Source: Afipia sp. Root123D2
GTDB lineage: Bacteria > Pseudomonadota > Alphaproteobacteria > Rhizobiales > Xanthobacteraceae
NCBI RefSeq assembly: GCF_001425835.1
Contig: NZ_LMDP01000004.1
Location: 62,001-126,000, forward strand
Length of the DNA: 64,000 bases
Direction: 5' to 3'
Shown: positions 1 through 8,600 of the stretch, piece after piece
How the letters are laid out: every line of letters begins with the position of its first letter
How positions within the stretch are numbered: position 1 is the stretch's first letter
Translations under genes and position numbers: made by a program
Notes under the pieces: generated by a model
What the model was told of the DNA's origin: nothing
The model's input: only the letters and a program-made list of their open reading frames with translations
Databases searched by the model: none

Positions 1-1
1 G

Positions 2-682
2 CTTGAAAAAGATGCCTCGGACGTCGTCAAGGCCGAGAACGGAAAGGTTCTTGGGAGTGTCAGGCATCCGCCAGGCGCATCGGACTTTTCATCATTCCTG
101 TTGCAGGCTCAGGCCAGCAAAGCGAAAATCGTCGCGCTCGCGAACGCCGTCAACGACACCGTCAATTCCGTGAAGCAGGCTCGCGAATTCGGCATTCAGG
201 CCGGCGGGCAGGACCTGGCGGCACTCCTGATGCAGGTGACCGATGTCAACGCGATCGGTCTCGACGGCGCCAAGGGTCTCTATCTCACCGAGGGTTTTTA
301 CTGGGATATGAATGACGGCACGCGCGCCTTTGCGGATCGCTTCACGGCGATCGTGGGCGGCGGCAAGCGGCCGACCGCGATTCAGGCGGGCGTTTATGCA
401 GGAACGCTGCACTATCTGCGCGCAGCCGCCGCGGCGAATACGACCGACGGCAAGACGGTCGTCGCCAGGATGAAGGAAATGCCGTCGCATGATCCGCTGT
501 TCGGCGACGGAACGATCCGCGTCGATGGCCGCCACATCCACAACATGTATCTGTTCCAGGTGAAGACCCCGGCGGAATCGAAGAAGCCATGGGATTTCTA
601 CAAGCTGGTGCAGACCATTCCGGCGGCTGAGGCGTTTCGTCCGCTGGCGGACGGCGGCTGCCCGCTGGTCGCCAAGAAGTAA
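2..682 (+). CDS. ABC transporter substrate-binding protein, C-terminal part (partial)
   Basis: The reading frame is open from the left edge to the TAA at 680-682, so the 5' end of the gene lies outside the window. The visible 226 residues resemble the C-terminal lobe of periplasmic binding proteins of the branched-chain amino acid/amide (HAAT, Leu/Ile/Val-binding) family: an IVALANA strand followed by a helix, a GLYLTEGFYWD stretch and a C-terminal DPLFGDGTIRVDGR-type loop are typical. It would bind its ligand in the periplasm and deliver it to a membrane permease. The first ATG/TTG codons inside the window are internal, not starts. A strong terminator follows directly, so it is the last gene of its transcript. 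The ligand cannot be told. Confidence 0.85.
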   Translation, partial: LEKDASDVVKAENGKVLGSVRHPPGASDFSSFLLQAQASKAKIVALANAVNDTVNSVKQAREFGIQAGGQDLAALLMQVTDVNAIGLDGAKGLYLTEGFYWDMNDGTRAFADRFTAIVGGGKRPTAIQAGVYAGTLHYLRAAAAANTTDGKTVVARMKEMPSHDPLFGDGTIRVDGRHIHNMYLFQVKTPAESKKPWDFYKLVQTIPAAEAFRPLADGGCPLVAKK

Positions 683-698
683 CAACACGCACCGCGCG

Positions 699-733
699 AA
701 GGCCGGCACCGGATTCGGTGCCGGCCTTTTTTT
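699..733 (+). terminator. Rho-independent terminator of the first gene
   Basis: A perfect 13-bp stem (699-711 with 716-728), a GATT loop and a run of T residues lie 17 bases after the stop codon of the binding-protein gene. Confidence 0.9.
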
Positions 734-980
734 GCTTGAATCATGCCGATACGACTGATCGTCATATCTATAAGTCCGATATTTATCGTCACTATTACTC
801 GCTTGCGAAATATAAATCCGGGACCACAATGCTCGTGTTCGTCGGGCACAGGAGTGGCCCGATATGGCCGGCATGCGTTGCAGCCGGATGCAAACTCCCG
901 GCCTGGGCTTGTTCTGATCGCACGCCGCCTGGACGGCATCGCCGCCGCGCGCGGCGTGGCAGCGCGAAAGGAAGAATCGC

Positions 981-1523
981 ATGGAGTCCCGTCAGCCGGT
1001 GGCCAATCCGTCCTCTGCGTTCGATGATTTTCTGTTTGCGGTGATTTGCGAGGAGCGTGATGGCACCCAGCTTTCCGTGTTGTCGGCACTGGCGCGAACC
1101 GACGTCGATCCGTGGGAGGAAGCCGCGCGGCTGTCGACGATGACAATCGGGGCTGCGGAAGAGACGGTGGTGGCATTGATCGGCCGGGTGATGCGCGACG
1201 GAACGCCGGCGCAAAACGCCGCGCTCGCGGAGCGACTGGTCCGCCTTCTGCCCAAGCAGTACGCAGCGACGCAGTCTGGATCCTCTGTCTTGTCACGCGC
1301 GGCGAAGGCGCCGGATCTGAGCACGCAGGCGCTGATTTTCCTGGTCGGGTGGTGGAGCTTCGTGATGGTGGTTTCCGCGTTCACGCCCAACAAGGCCACG
1401 GTGGGCGCCGATGCACCGCCGGCCTATGCGAGCACGAGAGTTCTGCCGCGAGACAGTCACCCTGACGGCTCGGCAGTGATCAGGGACGGTTTCCCGTATT
1501 CGAACGTCGGGATGTCGCGGTAG
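981..1523 (+). CDS. hypothetical protein with one membrane segment
   Basis: A 180-residue protein of unknown function. The ATG at 981 is preceded by a good ribosome binding site (AGGAAG near 970). The first 105 residues look soluble and mostly helical and rich in Ala, Glu and Arg; residues about 112-130 (around LIFLVGWWSFVMVVSAF) form one probable transmembrane helix; the last 50 residues are polar and low in complexity. There is no signal peptide, so the N-terminal domain is probably cytoplasmic. The gene stands alone between the terminator at 699-733 and the convergent Na/Pi cotransporter gene. I recognise no domain. Confidence rests on start, codon use and the clear membrane segment. Confidence 0.6.
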   Translation: MESRQPVANPSSAFDDFLFAVICEERDGTQLSVLSALARTDVDPWEEAARLSTMTIGAAEETVVALIGRVMRDGTPAQNAALAERLVRLLPKQYAATQSGSSVLSRAAKAPDLSTQALIFLVGWWSFVMVVSAFTPNKATVGADAPPAYASTRVLPRDSHPDGSAVIRDGFPYSNVGMSR

Positions 1524-1534
1524 GCGCGGCCCGG

Positions 1535-3211
1535 CTATTTCGGAGCCGGCGCGACCTGTGTCGCGTTTGCTGTTTCGCTTTGGGTCGCGGGTTCGATCGC
1601 CGCGTTGATCACCGGGTATGCTACCGACACGATATGGGAGTGAATTCGCTTCAGGTCCCGCAGCACGTCGAGATGCAATGAAGTTGTTTCCAGCGTTTCA
1701 GGCTGCGCATTGCGCAGGCGGTCGAGATGACGCTCGCCGGCGGCGAGTTCGATGCTTTTCAGTTCGGCCTTCTCGGCGACGAGCTTGCGCGCCTCGGTGA
1801 GATCGCCTGACATGAAGACGCCAAACGCCGCGCGCAGCGCATCGACGATCCGGCGATGGAATGCCTCCAGCTCCTGCAGACCCTCTGCCGAGAACTGTAG
1901 CCGGTTCTTGATCTTCTTGGCGGCGAGTTCGCTCAGGTTCTTGTCGATGATGTCGCCGACGTGCTCGAGGTTGATCGAGAACGACACGATTTCCATGGCG
2001 CGCCGGCCTTCCCGCTCGTCGAGGCTGCCGCGAGTCAACTTGGTGACGTAGAGCTTGATCGCTTCGTCGAGCTTGTCGACTGCGTTGTCCATACGCGAGA
2101 CTTCGCCGACCAGAGCACGATTGTTGGTGGTCATCGCGACCATCACCTGACGCAGCATCGTTTCGACGATGTCGCCCATGTGCAGCGTTTCGCGTGCGGC
2201 ATCGGCCAGCGCGAGCGATGGCGTATCGATGGCGCTTTCCTCGAGATAACGCGGTGCATGGGGATCGGCGAGACTCTTGCGGTCGGGGAACGCCTTGGTC
2301 AGCAGCTTCGCGAACGGATCGAGCAGGCCGATGAACAGCACGGCGGTGCCGACATTGAATGCGATGTGGAACATCGCCGTCGCCTTGGCAAGGTCGGGCT
2401 GCAGGTTTTGCGCAAATCCAGCGAGCGGCTGGATGAACGGCACGATCAGCAGCATTCCGATGATCCGGTTGGCGAGGTTGCCGACCGGCAGGCGATAGCT
2501 CGCCGGATCGTCGCGCCGCGTGCCTTCAAACACCGGATTGAGCGCGCTGCCGAGATTCGCGCCGAGCACCAGCGCCAGCGCCGCCTCGAAGGTGATGAAA
2601 TGCGAATAGGCCAGCGACATGATCAGCAACACGCTGGCGACGCTGGAATGCGCCGCCCATGTCACGACTGCCGCCAGCAGGATGCAAAGCACGGGATCGC
2701 CGGTGATCGCGGTCAGCAACATGCGAATGCCCGGCGCGGATTCCGCCGGCGCCAATGATGTGAGCAGGATGTGCAGCGCCAGCAGCATCAGGCCAAGGCC
2801 GATGGAGACGCGACCGAGATCCTTGATGCGGGTGCGCGCGCCGGTGCGGAACGCGATCAGGCCGATGATGAACATCACCGGCGCGGCGGCGTAGATGTTG
2901 AACGACAGCAGCTGGACGATCAGCGTCGTGCCGACATTGGCGCCGAGCATGATCGCGAGCGCGGGAACGAGACTCACCATGCCTTCGGCGGCAAACGACG
3001 CGGTCATGATGCCGGTCGCGGTGCTGCTCTGAAGGAGCGCGGTCAGGCCGAGCCCGGCGAAGAACGCGGAGATGCGATTGCCCAGCACCGTGGACAGGAA
3101 TCGGCGCAGATCCGGCCCGAACGCGCGCAGAATTCCGCTCTGGACCATGTGCAGGCCCCAGAGCAGCAGCGCCACGCCGCCCATCAGATCAAGCAGAACA
3201 ACCGAACCCAT
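1535..3211 (-). CDS. Na/Pi cotransporter family protein with PhoU-like tail
   Basis: A 558-residue inner-membrane protein of the sodium-dependent phosphate cotransporter family (NptA/YjbB type). The N-terminal 310 residues are strongly hydrophobic and hold the two inverted-repeat signatures of the family, LLQSSTATG near residue 60 and AHSSVAS near residue 188, where the paired Ser residues line the substrate site. Residues about 340-540 are helical and charged and match the PhoU-like domain found on long bacterial members, containing an NLEHVGDIIDKN segment. The likely role is phosphate movement across the inner membrane coupled to sodium; in E. coli the YjbB relative exports phosphate, so direction is uncertain. 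The gene is convergent with the hypothetical gene before it and has its own upstream gap of 122 bases. Confidence 0.88.
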   Translation of the reverse strand: MGSVVLLDLMGGVALLLWGLHMVQSGILRAFGPDLRRFLSTVLGNRISAFFAGLGLTALLQSSTATGIMTASFAAEGMVSLVPALAIMLGANVGTTLIVQLLSFNIYAAAPVMFIIGLIAFRTGARTRIKDLGRVSIGLGLMLLALHILLTSLAPAESAPGIRMLLTAITGDPVLCILLAAVVTWAAHSSVASVLLIMSLAYSHFITFEAALALVLGANLGSALNPVFEGTRRDDPASYRLPVGNLANRIIGMLLIVPFIQPLAGFAQNLQPDLAKATAMFHIAFNVGTAVLFIGLLDPFAKLLTKAFPDRKSLADPHAPRYLEESAIDTPSLALADAARETLHMGDIVETMLRQVMVAMTTNNRALVGEVSRMDNAVDKLDEAIKLYVTKLTRGSLDEREGRRAMEIVSFSINLEHVGDIIDKNLSELAAKKIKNRLQFSAEGLQELEAFHRRIVDALRAAFGVFMSGDLTEARKLVAEKAELKSIELAAGERHLDRLRNAQPETLETTSLHLDVLRDLKRIHSHIVSVAYPVINAAIEPATQSETANATQVAPAPK

Positions 3212-3333
3212 TCCGGGCCCTCGCGACTCGGGAAATCAATGATCCGGGAGCATATAGGCAGCGGTCCCGGATTCACAGGACGAAGCGCGAGATATTGTTC
3301 GTTTTGAGCGATTTTTTCGGAAAAGCGCGCCTG

Positions 3334-4116
3334 CTAATCCTGCAGTGCGGCGAGTAGTTCGTCCGGCCGCTCGTTCATCATCATGTGTCCGGCGCCACGC
3401 ATGATGATGGTCCGGGCACCGGGAATCGCGGCTGCCAGCGCTTTTCCGGCCTTCGCCGGCGTCATCATGTCCCGCTCACCGAGGATCAGGGTCGCCGGCA
3501 CCGAGACTTTCGCCGCGGCGGCAAGCGCGTTCTGGTAGGCATTGCAGGCGGCGAGGTCGGTGAACAGCACGCCGGGCCGGTTGTTTTCCAGCACCCGCTG
3601 CGCGCCGGTCAGCATCCACAGGCCGGGCGCGAGACTGCCGCCCAGCCCAGCCGGGAAGCCCAGTCCCCAGATCGAGACCATGTCGATCGCCGCCTGATCG
3701 TTGGCTTCAGCCGCTTTCAGAAGGTCCGGCCCGACCGTCATCGCGGCCGCCGTTCCGATCAGGCTCAGCTCCGTCACCTTGTCCGGATGACGCGCGGCGG
3801 TTTCGAGCGCGATCAGCGAACCCATCGAGTGTCCGACGAGGCGGGCCTTTTGCGCGCCGGCGGCTGTGATAAGCGCGGCGGTCCAGTCCGCCATGTCGGC
3901 GATCGAGGTGAGGGGCGCACCGCTGGAGCGGCCATGGCCGGGAAAGTCGGGCGCGAGTACGCCGTAGCCGTGATGCGCGAACCAGCGGCTGTGCAGCGCC
4001 CAGGTCGAGTGATCGAAACCCGCGCCATGGAGCAGGACCGCTGTCGGCAATGACGGATCGAAGTCGCGGCCGCCGGTGGAAACGAACGTGTCGACGCCCT
4101 GTACGGAAATCTGCAT
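3334..4116 (-). CDS. alpha/beta-fold hydrolase
   Basis: A 260-residue cytoplasmic alpha/beta hydrolase. The oxyanion HG motif is at residues 30-31, the nucleophile elbow GHSMG puts Ser97 at the active site, and Asp216 (GERD) and His244 (GAGH) complete the triad. The lid region (about 130-180) is short. The substrate cannot be told from sequence; relatives include esterases, lactonases and C-C bond hydrolases. Its ATG lies 3 bases after the stop of metY, so the two genes form a tight operon with metY first. That link hints at, but does not prove, a role in sulphur amino acid metabolism, for example on an acyl-homoserine-type ester. Confidence 0.85.
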   Translation of the reverse strand: MQISVQGVDTFVSTGGRDFDPSLPTAVLLHGAGFDHSTWALHSRWFAHHGYGVLAPDFPGHGRSSGAPLTSIADMADWTAALITAAGAQKARLVGHSMGSLIALETAARHPDKVTELSLIGTAAAMTVGPDLLKAAEANDQAAIDMVSIWGLGFPAGLGGSLAPGLWMLTGAQRVLENNRPGVLFTDLAACNAYQNALAAAAKVSVPATLILGERDMMTPAKAGKALAAAIPGARTIIMRGAGHMMMNERPDELLAALQD

Positions 4117-4119
4117 GGC

Positions 4120-5415
4120 TCAAGCTTTCTGCGAAAAGCGCAGCGCCTGCGCGAGATCGTCGATGATATCCGGCGCGGCCTCGATGCCGACCGACAGCCG
4201 CACCAGTTCCTCGCCGATGCCGGAGGCTTTCAACTGTTCGGCGTTCATTTGCTGATGCGTGGTGCTGGCAGGGTGAATGACCAGCGTCTTGGCGTCGCCG
4301 ACATTGGCGAGATGGCTGATGAGCCGCAGCGATTCAATGAACTTCCGCCCGGCGGCGCGGCCGCCCTTGATGCCGAACGAGATGATCGAACCCGCGCCGC
4401 GCGGCAACAGCTTTTTGGCGAGGTCATGATCGGGATGGGAGGCGAGATCGGGGTGCAGCACCCAGTCCACTGCCTTGTTCGCGGTCAGCGCATCGAGCAC
4501 GGCGTGGGTGTTCGTCATGTGGCGTTCCATCCGGACGCCCAGCGTCTCGACGCCTTGCAGAAGCTGGAACGCATTGGTCGGCGACAGGCAGGCGCCAAAA
4601 TCGCGCAGGCCCTCGGTGCGCGCGCGCATGATGAAGGCCGCCGGCCCGAACTGCTCGTCGAAGACGATGCCGTGATAGCCATCATAGGGTTCGGTGATCT
4701 GCGGGAATTTTCCCGATCCGCGCCAGTCGAAGTGGCCGCCATCGACGATGACACCACCGATGGCGATGCCGTGGCCGCCGATCCATTTGGTCGCCGAGTT
4801 CATGGTGATGTCGGCGCCGAGTTCGATCGGCCGGCTCAGGAATGGCGTCGCGAAGGTGTTGTCGATCAGCAGCGGAATTTTCGCGTCATGGGCGATCTGC
4901 GCCACCGCCGGAATATCGAGCACTTCGAGGCCGGGATTGCCGATGGTCTCGCCGATGATCAGGCGGGTGTTGGGGCGTATCGCTGCGCGGAATTCGTCGA
5001 GCGCGCGCGGCTTGACGAAAGTGGTGGTGATGCCGAAACGCGGCAGGGTATGCGTCAGCATGTTGATGCTGCCGCCGTAGAGCGATGACGAGGCGACGAT
5101 GTGATCGCCGGCGTTCAAAAGCGTCGCAATGGCAAGATGCAGCGCCGCCATGCCGCTCGCGGTGCAGACCGCACCGACGCCGCTTTCGAGCGCGGACAGC
5201 CGCTCCTCGAGCACCGCCGTGGTCGGGTTGGAAATGCGGGTGTAGATGTGGCCCGCGCGCTCAAGATTGAACAGCGCCGCGGCATGATCCGAATCCTGAA
5301 AAACATAGGATGTCGTCTGGTAGATCGGCACGGCGCGCGACCCGGTGACCGGATCGGGATGCTGACCGGCGTGAAGACTGAGGGTTTCGAACGCGGGAGG
5401 CTTGGGTGCGGGCAT
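4120..5415 (-). CDS. metY: O-acetylhomoserine aminocarboxypropyltransferase (sulfhydrylase)
   Basis: A 431-residue PLP enzyme of the Cys/Met metabolism family (cystathionine gamma-synthase fold). It is predicted to join O-acetyl-L-homoserine with sulfide (or methanethiol) to give homocysteine (or methionine) in the cytoplasm. The PLP lysine is Lys210 in SATKWIGGHG; Tyr114 in SLYGG stacks on the cofactor and LLIDNTFATP carries the ring-nitrogen Asp. The N-terminal LSLHAGQHPDP and the length of about 430 are typical of O-acetylhomoserine sulfhydrylases rather than the shorter cystathionine synthases. The downstream alpha/beta hydrolase starts 3 bases later. A hairpin-forming palindrome lies in its leader at 5478-5508. 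Confidence 0.93.
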   Translation of the reverse strand: MPAPKPPAFETLSLHAGQHPDPVTGSRAVPIYQTTSYVFQDSDHAAALFNLERAGHIYTRISNPTTAVLEERLSALESGVGAVCTASGMAALHLAIATLLNAGDHIVASSSLYGGSINMLTHTLPRFGITTTFVKPRALDEFRAAIRPNTRLIIGETIGNPGLEVLDIPAVAQIAHDAKIPLLIDNTFATPFLSRPIELGADITMNSATKWIGGHGIAIGGVIVDGGHFDWRGSGKFPQITEPYDGYHGIVFDEQFGPAAFIMRARTEGLRDFGACLSPTNAFQLLQGVETLGVRMERHMTNTHAVLDALTANKAVDWVLHPDLASHPDHDLAKKLLPRGAGSIISFGIKGGRAAGRKFIESLRLISHLANVGDAKTLVIHPASTTHQQMNAEQLKASGIGEELVRLSVGIEAAPDIIDDLAQALRFSQKA

Positions 5416-5477
5416 ATCGAACTCGAAAATCGGGGAGGACAGTGTCCAGAACGGTCACGTTCGCAAGACGGTGGCAT

Positions 5478-5508
5478 CGTTGCAAGGGCTACATGGCCCG
5501 TTGCAACG
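5478..5508. promoter_or_regulatory. palindromic hairpin in the metY leader
   Basis: CGTTGCAA (5478-5485) pairs with TTGCAACG (5501-5508), and GGGC (5486-5489) with GCCC (5496-5499), around a 6-base loop with a single bulged G. The element lies about 62-92 bases before the metY start. There is no T-run, so it is not an ordinary terminator. It could be an operator for a dimeric regulator or a leader RNA hairpin; the conserved parts of the SAM-II riboswitch are not visible. Confidence 0.5.
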
Positions 5509-5582
5509 CGATGATTTAACAGGAGGTGTGCCCTTCGACCATGGCCGTTTTGTGCGATGTGATGTTGCGGGCGCGGGCCGAC

Positions 5583-6503
5583 CTACCGTCCTGCACGCGC
5601 TCCGCGATGTTTCGCCATCGCGCGTGACTGAATCCTGGCAGCGTCAATCGCGTTCCGGATAGACACACCGGCGGATCCCTCCGGATTCCACACGCACCAT
5701 GTCTCCGAGTACAGGCGGGCGTCGCTCAGTGGAACGAAGAAAACGTTCGACACATTGGATTTCGCCAGCGAAGCCGGAACCAGTGACACCCCGATCCCTT
5801 GGGCAACAAAGGATACGACGCTTAGCCAATGTCGCACCTCATGCCTGATCTTTGGGGCGAAGCCGACCGCAAGGCACGCTGCAACGATTGATTGATGATA
5901 GTCCGGAGACACATCGCGGGTGAATAGAATGAACTCCTCGTTCTCCAGTTTTGTGAGGCTGATTCGTTTTGCCGAGGCGTATCTGTGTCCAGCCGGAAGG
6001 CAGGCGACAAACGGCTCCGAGTGATAGTGAAAGCCCTCAAGCTCTTCCGGGATGGCGCGGCCGAATGTGAAGCCGAGATCGATTTCGTCCCGGCCAAACG
6101 CCGAGATCTGTTCGACGGTATTGAGTTCTCTCAACAAAAGCTCCGTCGTCGGCGAGGCCGTTTTGAATGCGGATATGATGTTGGGTAAGCCCCGATAGAG
6201 CATCGACCCGCTGAACCCGATGCGAAGCCGCCCACCTTTGCCTTCCGAAATTGCTTTGACAAGAAGGCGTGATTCCTCTGCGCGGCGCAGAAGAAAGATC
6301 GCTTCCTGCTGAAGGGCGTCGCCAGCTGGCGTAAGCGATACGTTCCGGCTGTCTCGTTCGAACAGTTTCGCTCCGATCTCGGACTCAAGTTGTCGAATGG
6401 CCAGACTCAACGGCGGTTGAGACAAGGAAAGCCGCGCCGCAGCGCGGCCAAAGTGTTTCTCTTCCGCGAGCACGGAAAAGTATCGGAGCTTTCGCATGTC
6501 CAT
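5583..6503 (-). CDS. LysR-family transcriptional regulator
   Basis: A 306-residue LysR-type regulator. Residues 1-60 form the winged helix-turn-helix (MRKLRYFSVLAEEKHFGRAA, then LSLSQPPLSLAIRQLE as recognition helix), a linker helix follows, and residues about 90-300 are the periplasmic-binding-like effector domain beginning RLRIGFSGS. It is divergent from the AidB-like acyl-CoA dehydrogenase gene across a 146-base gap, the usual layout for a LysR protein controlling its neighbour; the effector is unknown. ATG codons at 6503 and 6497 are both possible; 6503 has a weak AGG six to seven bases upstream. The N-terminus most resembles the BenM/CatR/CynR-like subgroup. Confidence 0.88.
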   Translation of the reverse strand: MDMRKLRYFSVLAEEKHFGRAAARLSLSQPPLSLAIRQLESEIGAKLFERDSRNVSLTPAGDALQQEAIFLLRRAEESRLLVKAISEGKGGRLRIGFSGSMLYRGLPNIISAFKTASPTTELLLRELNTVEQISAFGRDEIDLGFTFGRAIPEELEGFHYHSEPFVACLPAGHRYASAKRISLTKLENEEFILFTRDVSPDYHQSIVAACLAVGFAPKIRHEVRHWLSVVSFVAQGIGVSLVPASLAKSNVSNVFFVPLSDARLYSETWCVWNPEGSAGVSIRNAIDAARIQSRAMAKHRGARAGR

Positions 6504-6649
6504 GACGGACCTATATAAAAAACATATCGATCTCTCTGAATTATATATTGGACGCTATTGGTTCCTTGAGCAAGTATCGCAAGGCTCGCCGGAGGCACGG
6601 CGGACGAGATCACGCGTAATTCCGCCGATACGAACATGAGGATCCCGCT
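6504..6649. promoter_or_regulatory. divergent promoter region of the LysR and acyl-CoA dehydrogenase genes
   Basis: This gap holds an unusually AT-rich core (about 6510-6552, with TATATAAAA and TTATATATTGG) in otherwise GC-rich sequence. Such a core between a LysR gene and its divergent partner is where the regulator and both promoters would be expected. I could not define -35/-10 boxes with certainty. Confidence 0.45.
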
Positions 6650-8407
6650 GTGACAGCCAGTCCCCGGTCTGCATCGAATCTGATCGCGCCCGACACCACC
6701 GGCATGAATTTTTACCGCGCTGACCCGATGCTGGCCGACCTGCTGCGGATTCATCTGTCCGACAGGCTGTTCCGTCATATTGAGCCGCATCTCGACCGGC
6801 TCGGCGCGATGGCGGGCGATGAACTCGATGCCTGTGCGCGCATGGCGGATCGTCACACGCCGGTGTTGTATCAGCGCGACCGCTTCGGCCGCGACGTGCA
6901 GTCGATCGAATATCATCCGGCCTATCGCCAGCTCGAGGACGCGGCCTTCGGTCAGTTCGGCATCCATGCGATGTCGCACCGCAAGGGAATTCTCGGCTGG
7001 GCGGATACCTATCCGGTTACGGCGAAACACGCCTTCACCTTCCTGTTCAATCAGGCCGAGTTCGGCCTTGGCTGTCCGATCAATGTCACTGACGGCTGCG
7101 CCAAGCTGCTCTCGAACTACGGCGACGACGCACTGAAAGCCAAATATCTCGACGGCCTGACCCAGACCGACATGGCAAAGCTGACCCAGGGCGGCCAGTT
7201 TATGACTGAAAAAGAGGGCGGCTCCGATGTCGGCAAGCTCACCACCACTGCGGTGCAGGAGGGCGATCACTGGCGGCTGACCGGCGAGAAATGGTTCTGC
7301 TCGAACGCCGATGCGAAAGTGGTGATGCTGCTGGCGCGGCCGGAAGGCGCGGGCGCGGGAACGCAGGGCGTCGGCCTGTTCCTGATGCCGCGCTTCCTCG
7401 ATGACGGCTCGCAAAATCACTACCGGATCGTGCGACTCAAGGACAAACTCGGCACCCGCTCGATGGCGTCGGGCGAGATCAAGCTCGAAGGCGCGATTGC
7501 CTATTCGGTCGGGCGGCTCGATCGCGGCTTCGTGCAGATGGCGGAGATGGTCAACTCGTCGCGCCTGTCCAACGGCGTGAAATCGACCGCGCTGATGCGC
7601 CGTGCCCATCACGATGCGATGACGGTGGCGAACGGCCGCGTGGTGTTCGGCCAGCGCATCATCGATATGCCGCTGGCGCGGCGGCAGTTGCTCAAGATCA
7701 TGCTGCCGACCGAGCAGGCGCTGTCGATGAGTTTCCTCACGGCCGATGCGCTCGACCGGGCCGAAGGCGGCAGTCAGGACGCGGCGGCGCTGCTGCGGAT
7801 TCTCACCCCGACGCTGAAATTCCGCGCCACCCGCGACGCCCGCAAGGTCTGCGGCGATGCGCTCGAAATGCGCGGCGGCATCGGTTACGTCGAGGAGTTC
7901 GCCACATCGCGGCTGCTGCGTGACGCCCATCTCGGTTCGATATGGGAGGGCACCGGCAACATCGTCGCGCTCGATGCCTTGAAGCGCGCGGTCGGGCGTC
8001 ACGGCGCCGAATCGGCGCTGGGCGCGGATCTGCACGCGCGTCTCGACGATTCCGCGAACGTGCCGCAAGCCTGGCGGGACCGTCTGCGCGGCCTGACCGA
8101 CCGCGCCATTGCCTTTGCGCGAGATGTTGCGAGCAATGCCGATAACGAAGCCGAAGCGCGGCGCGCCACCAGCACGCTGTATCATGTCGCCGGCGCCGTC
8201 TCCCTGGCATGGGAGGGCGGGCGAATTCACCAGATGCGTGGCGATGCCAAACGTCTGCTGTTGTCACGCATGGTGGTCGATCACAGGCTGACCGTGCGGG
8301 ATCCGTTTAAATCTCACGCCGACGGAGCCGATCGCGCCATGGCGGCGGAGGTGCTCGGCGATCATGCCGTCGGCATGGAGCGGGCCGCAGCGCTGCTCGC
8401 GGCATGA
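6650..8407 (+). CDS. AidB-like acyl-CoA dehydrogenase
   Basis: A 585-residue flavoprotein of the acyl-CoA dehydrogenase superfamily, closest to the long AidB group (E. coli AidB, induced by alkylation damage). The AidB signature MTEKEGGSDVG is at about residues 185-195, followed by GEKWFCSN (FAD/substrate loop) and, near the C-terminal catalytic part, RGGIGYVEE and GSIWEGTGNIVALD. The length of 585 exceeds ordinary acyl-CoA dehydrogenases (about 380) because of N- and C-terminal AidB extensions. The GTG at 6650 is chosen because GAGGA lies 7 bases before it; an ATG at 6636 is out of frame. A true fatty-acid or branched-chain acyl-CoA role is as likely as DNA protection. It is divergent from a LysR regulator and followed by an ABC importer. 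Confidence 0.85.
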   Translation: MTASPRSASNLIAPDTTGMNFYRADPMLADLLRIHLSDRLFRHIEPHLDRLGAMAGDELDACARMADRHTPVLYQRDRFGRDVQSIEYHPAYRQLEDAAFGQFGIHAMSHRKGILGWADTYPVTAKHAFTFLFNQAEFGLGCPINVTDGCAKLLSNYGDDALKAKYLDGLTQTDMAKLTQGGQFMTEKEGGSDVGKLTTTAVQEGDHWRLTGEKWFCSNADAKVVMLLARPEGAGAGTQGVGLFLMPRFLDDGSQNHYRIVRLKDKLGTRSMASGEIKLEGAIAYSVGRLDRGFVQMAEMVNSSRLSNGVKSTALMRRAHHDAMTVANGRVVFGQRIIDMPLARRQLLKIMLPTEQALSMSFLTADALDRAEGGSQDAAALLRILTPTLKFRATRDARKVCGDALEMRGGIGYVEEFATSRLLRDAHLGSIWEGTGNIVALDALKRAVGRHGAESALGADLHARLDDSANVPQAWRDRLRGLTDRAIAFARDVASNADNEAEARRATSTLYHVAGAVSLAWEGGRIHQMRGDAKRLLLSRMVVDHRLTVRDPFKSHADGADRAMAAEVLGDHAVGMERAAALLAA

Positions 8408-8469
8408 CGGCCACCGATATCGGAGTGCGAGACGTTCTGTTCCATGAAAAACCTGTCATGGATTTACCA

Positions 8470-8498
8470 TTGACGCGGCTGGCAGTTTCCGCGCTAAT
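8470..8498 (+). promoter_or_regulatory. candidate sigma70 promoter of the ABC importer operon
   Basis: TTGACG (8470-8475), a 17-base spacer and GCTAAT (8493-8498) lie about 100 bases before the binding-protein start. The -35 matches 5 of 6 consensus positions and the -10 4 of 6. Confidence 0.4.
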
Positions 8499-8600
8499 CT
8501 GACTATCAAAATCGGCCCACAACACCGCGGAAAACAGCGGTGAGGCCAAAAACAACAGCGTGATTTCCATCACGCGGAATATCCAGAGGGAGAGACGTCT

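Noticed and set aside
92-982. 296-codon frame on the minus strand
   Set aside because: It runs antisense through the binding-protein gene and across its terminator, is rich in Arg and His, and has no family features.
5416-5582. SAM-II-type riboswitch before metY
   Set aside because: A hairpin is present, but the conserved pseudoknot sequences of SAM-II are not seen on the metY strand.
7803-8267. Minus-strand frame inside the acyl-CoA dehydrogenase gene
   Set aside because: It is a shadow frame with Arg-rich, low-complexity translation; the plus strand has a complete AidB-like protein.
8442-8461. CCATGA/TCATGG inverted repeat after the acyl-CoA dehydrogenase gene as terminator
   Set aside because: Only 6 bp of stem, an 8-base loop and no T-run.
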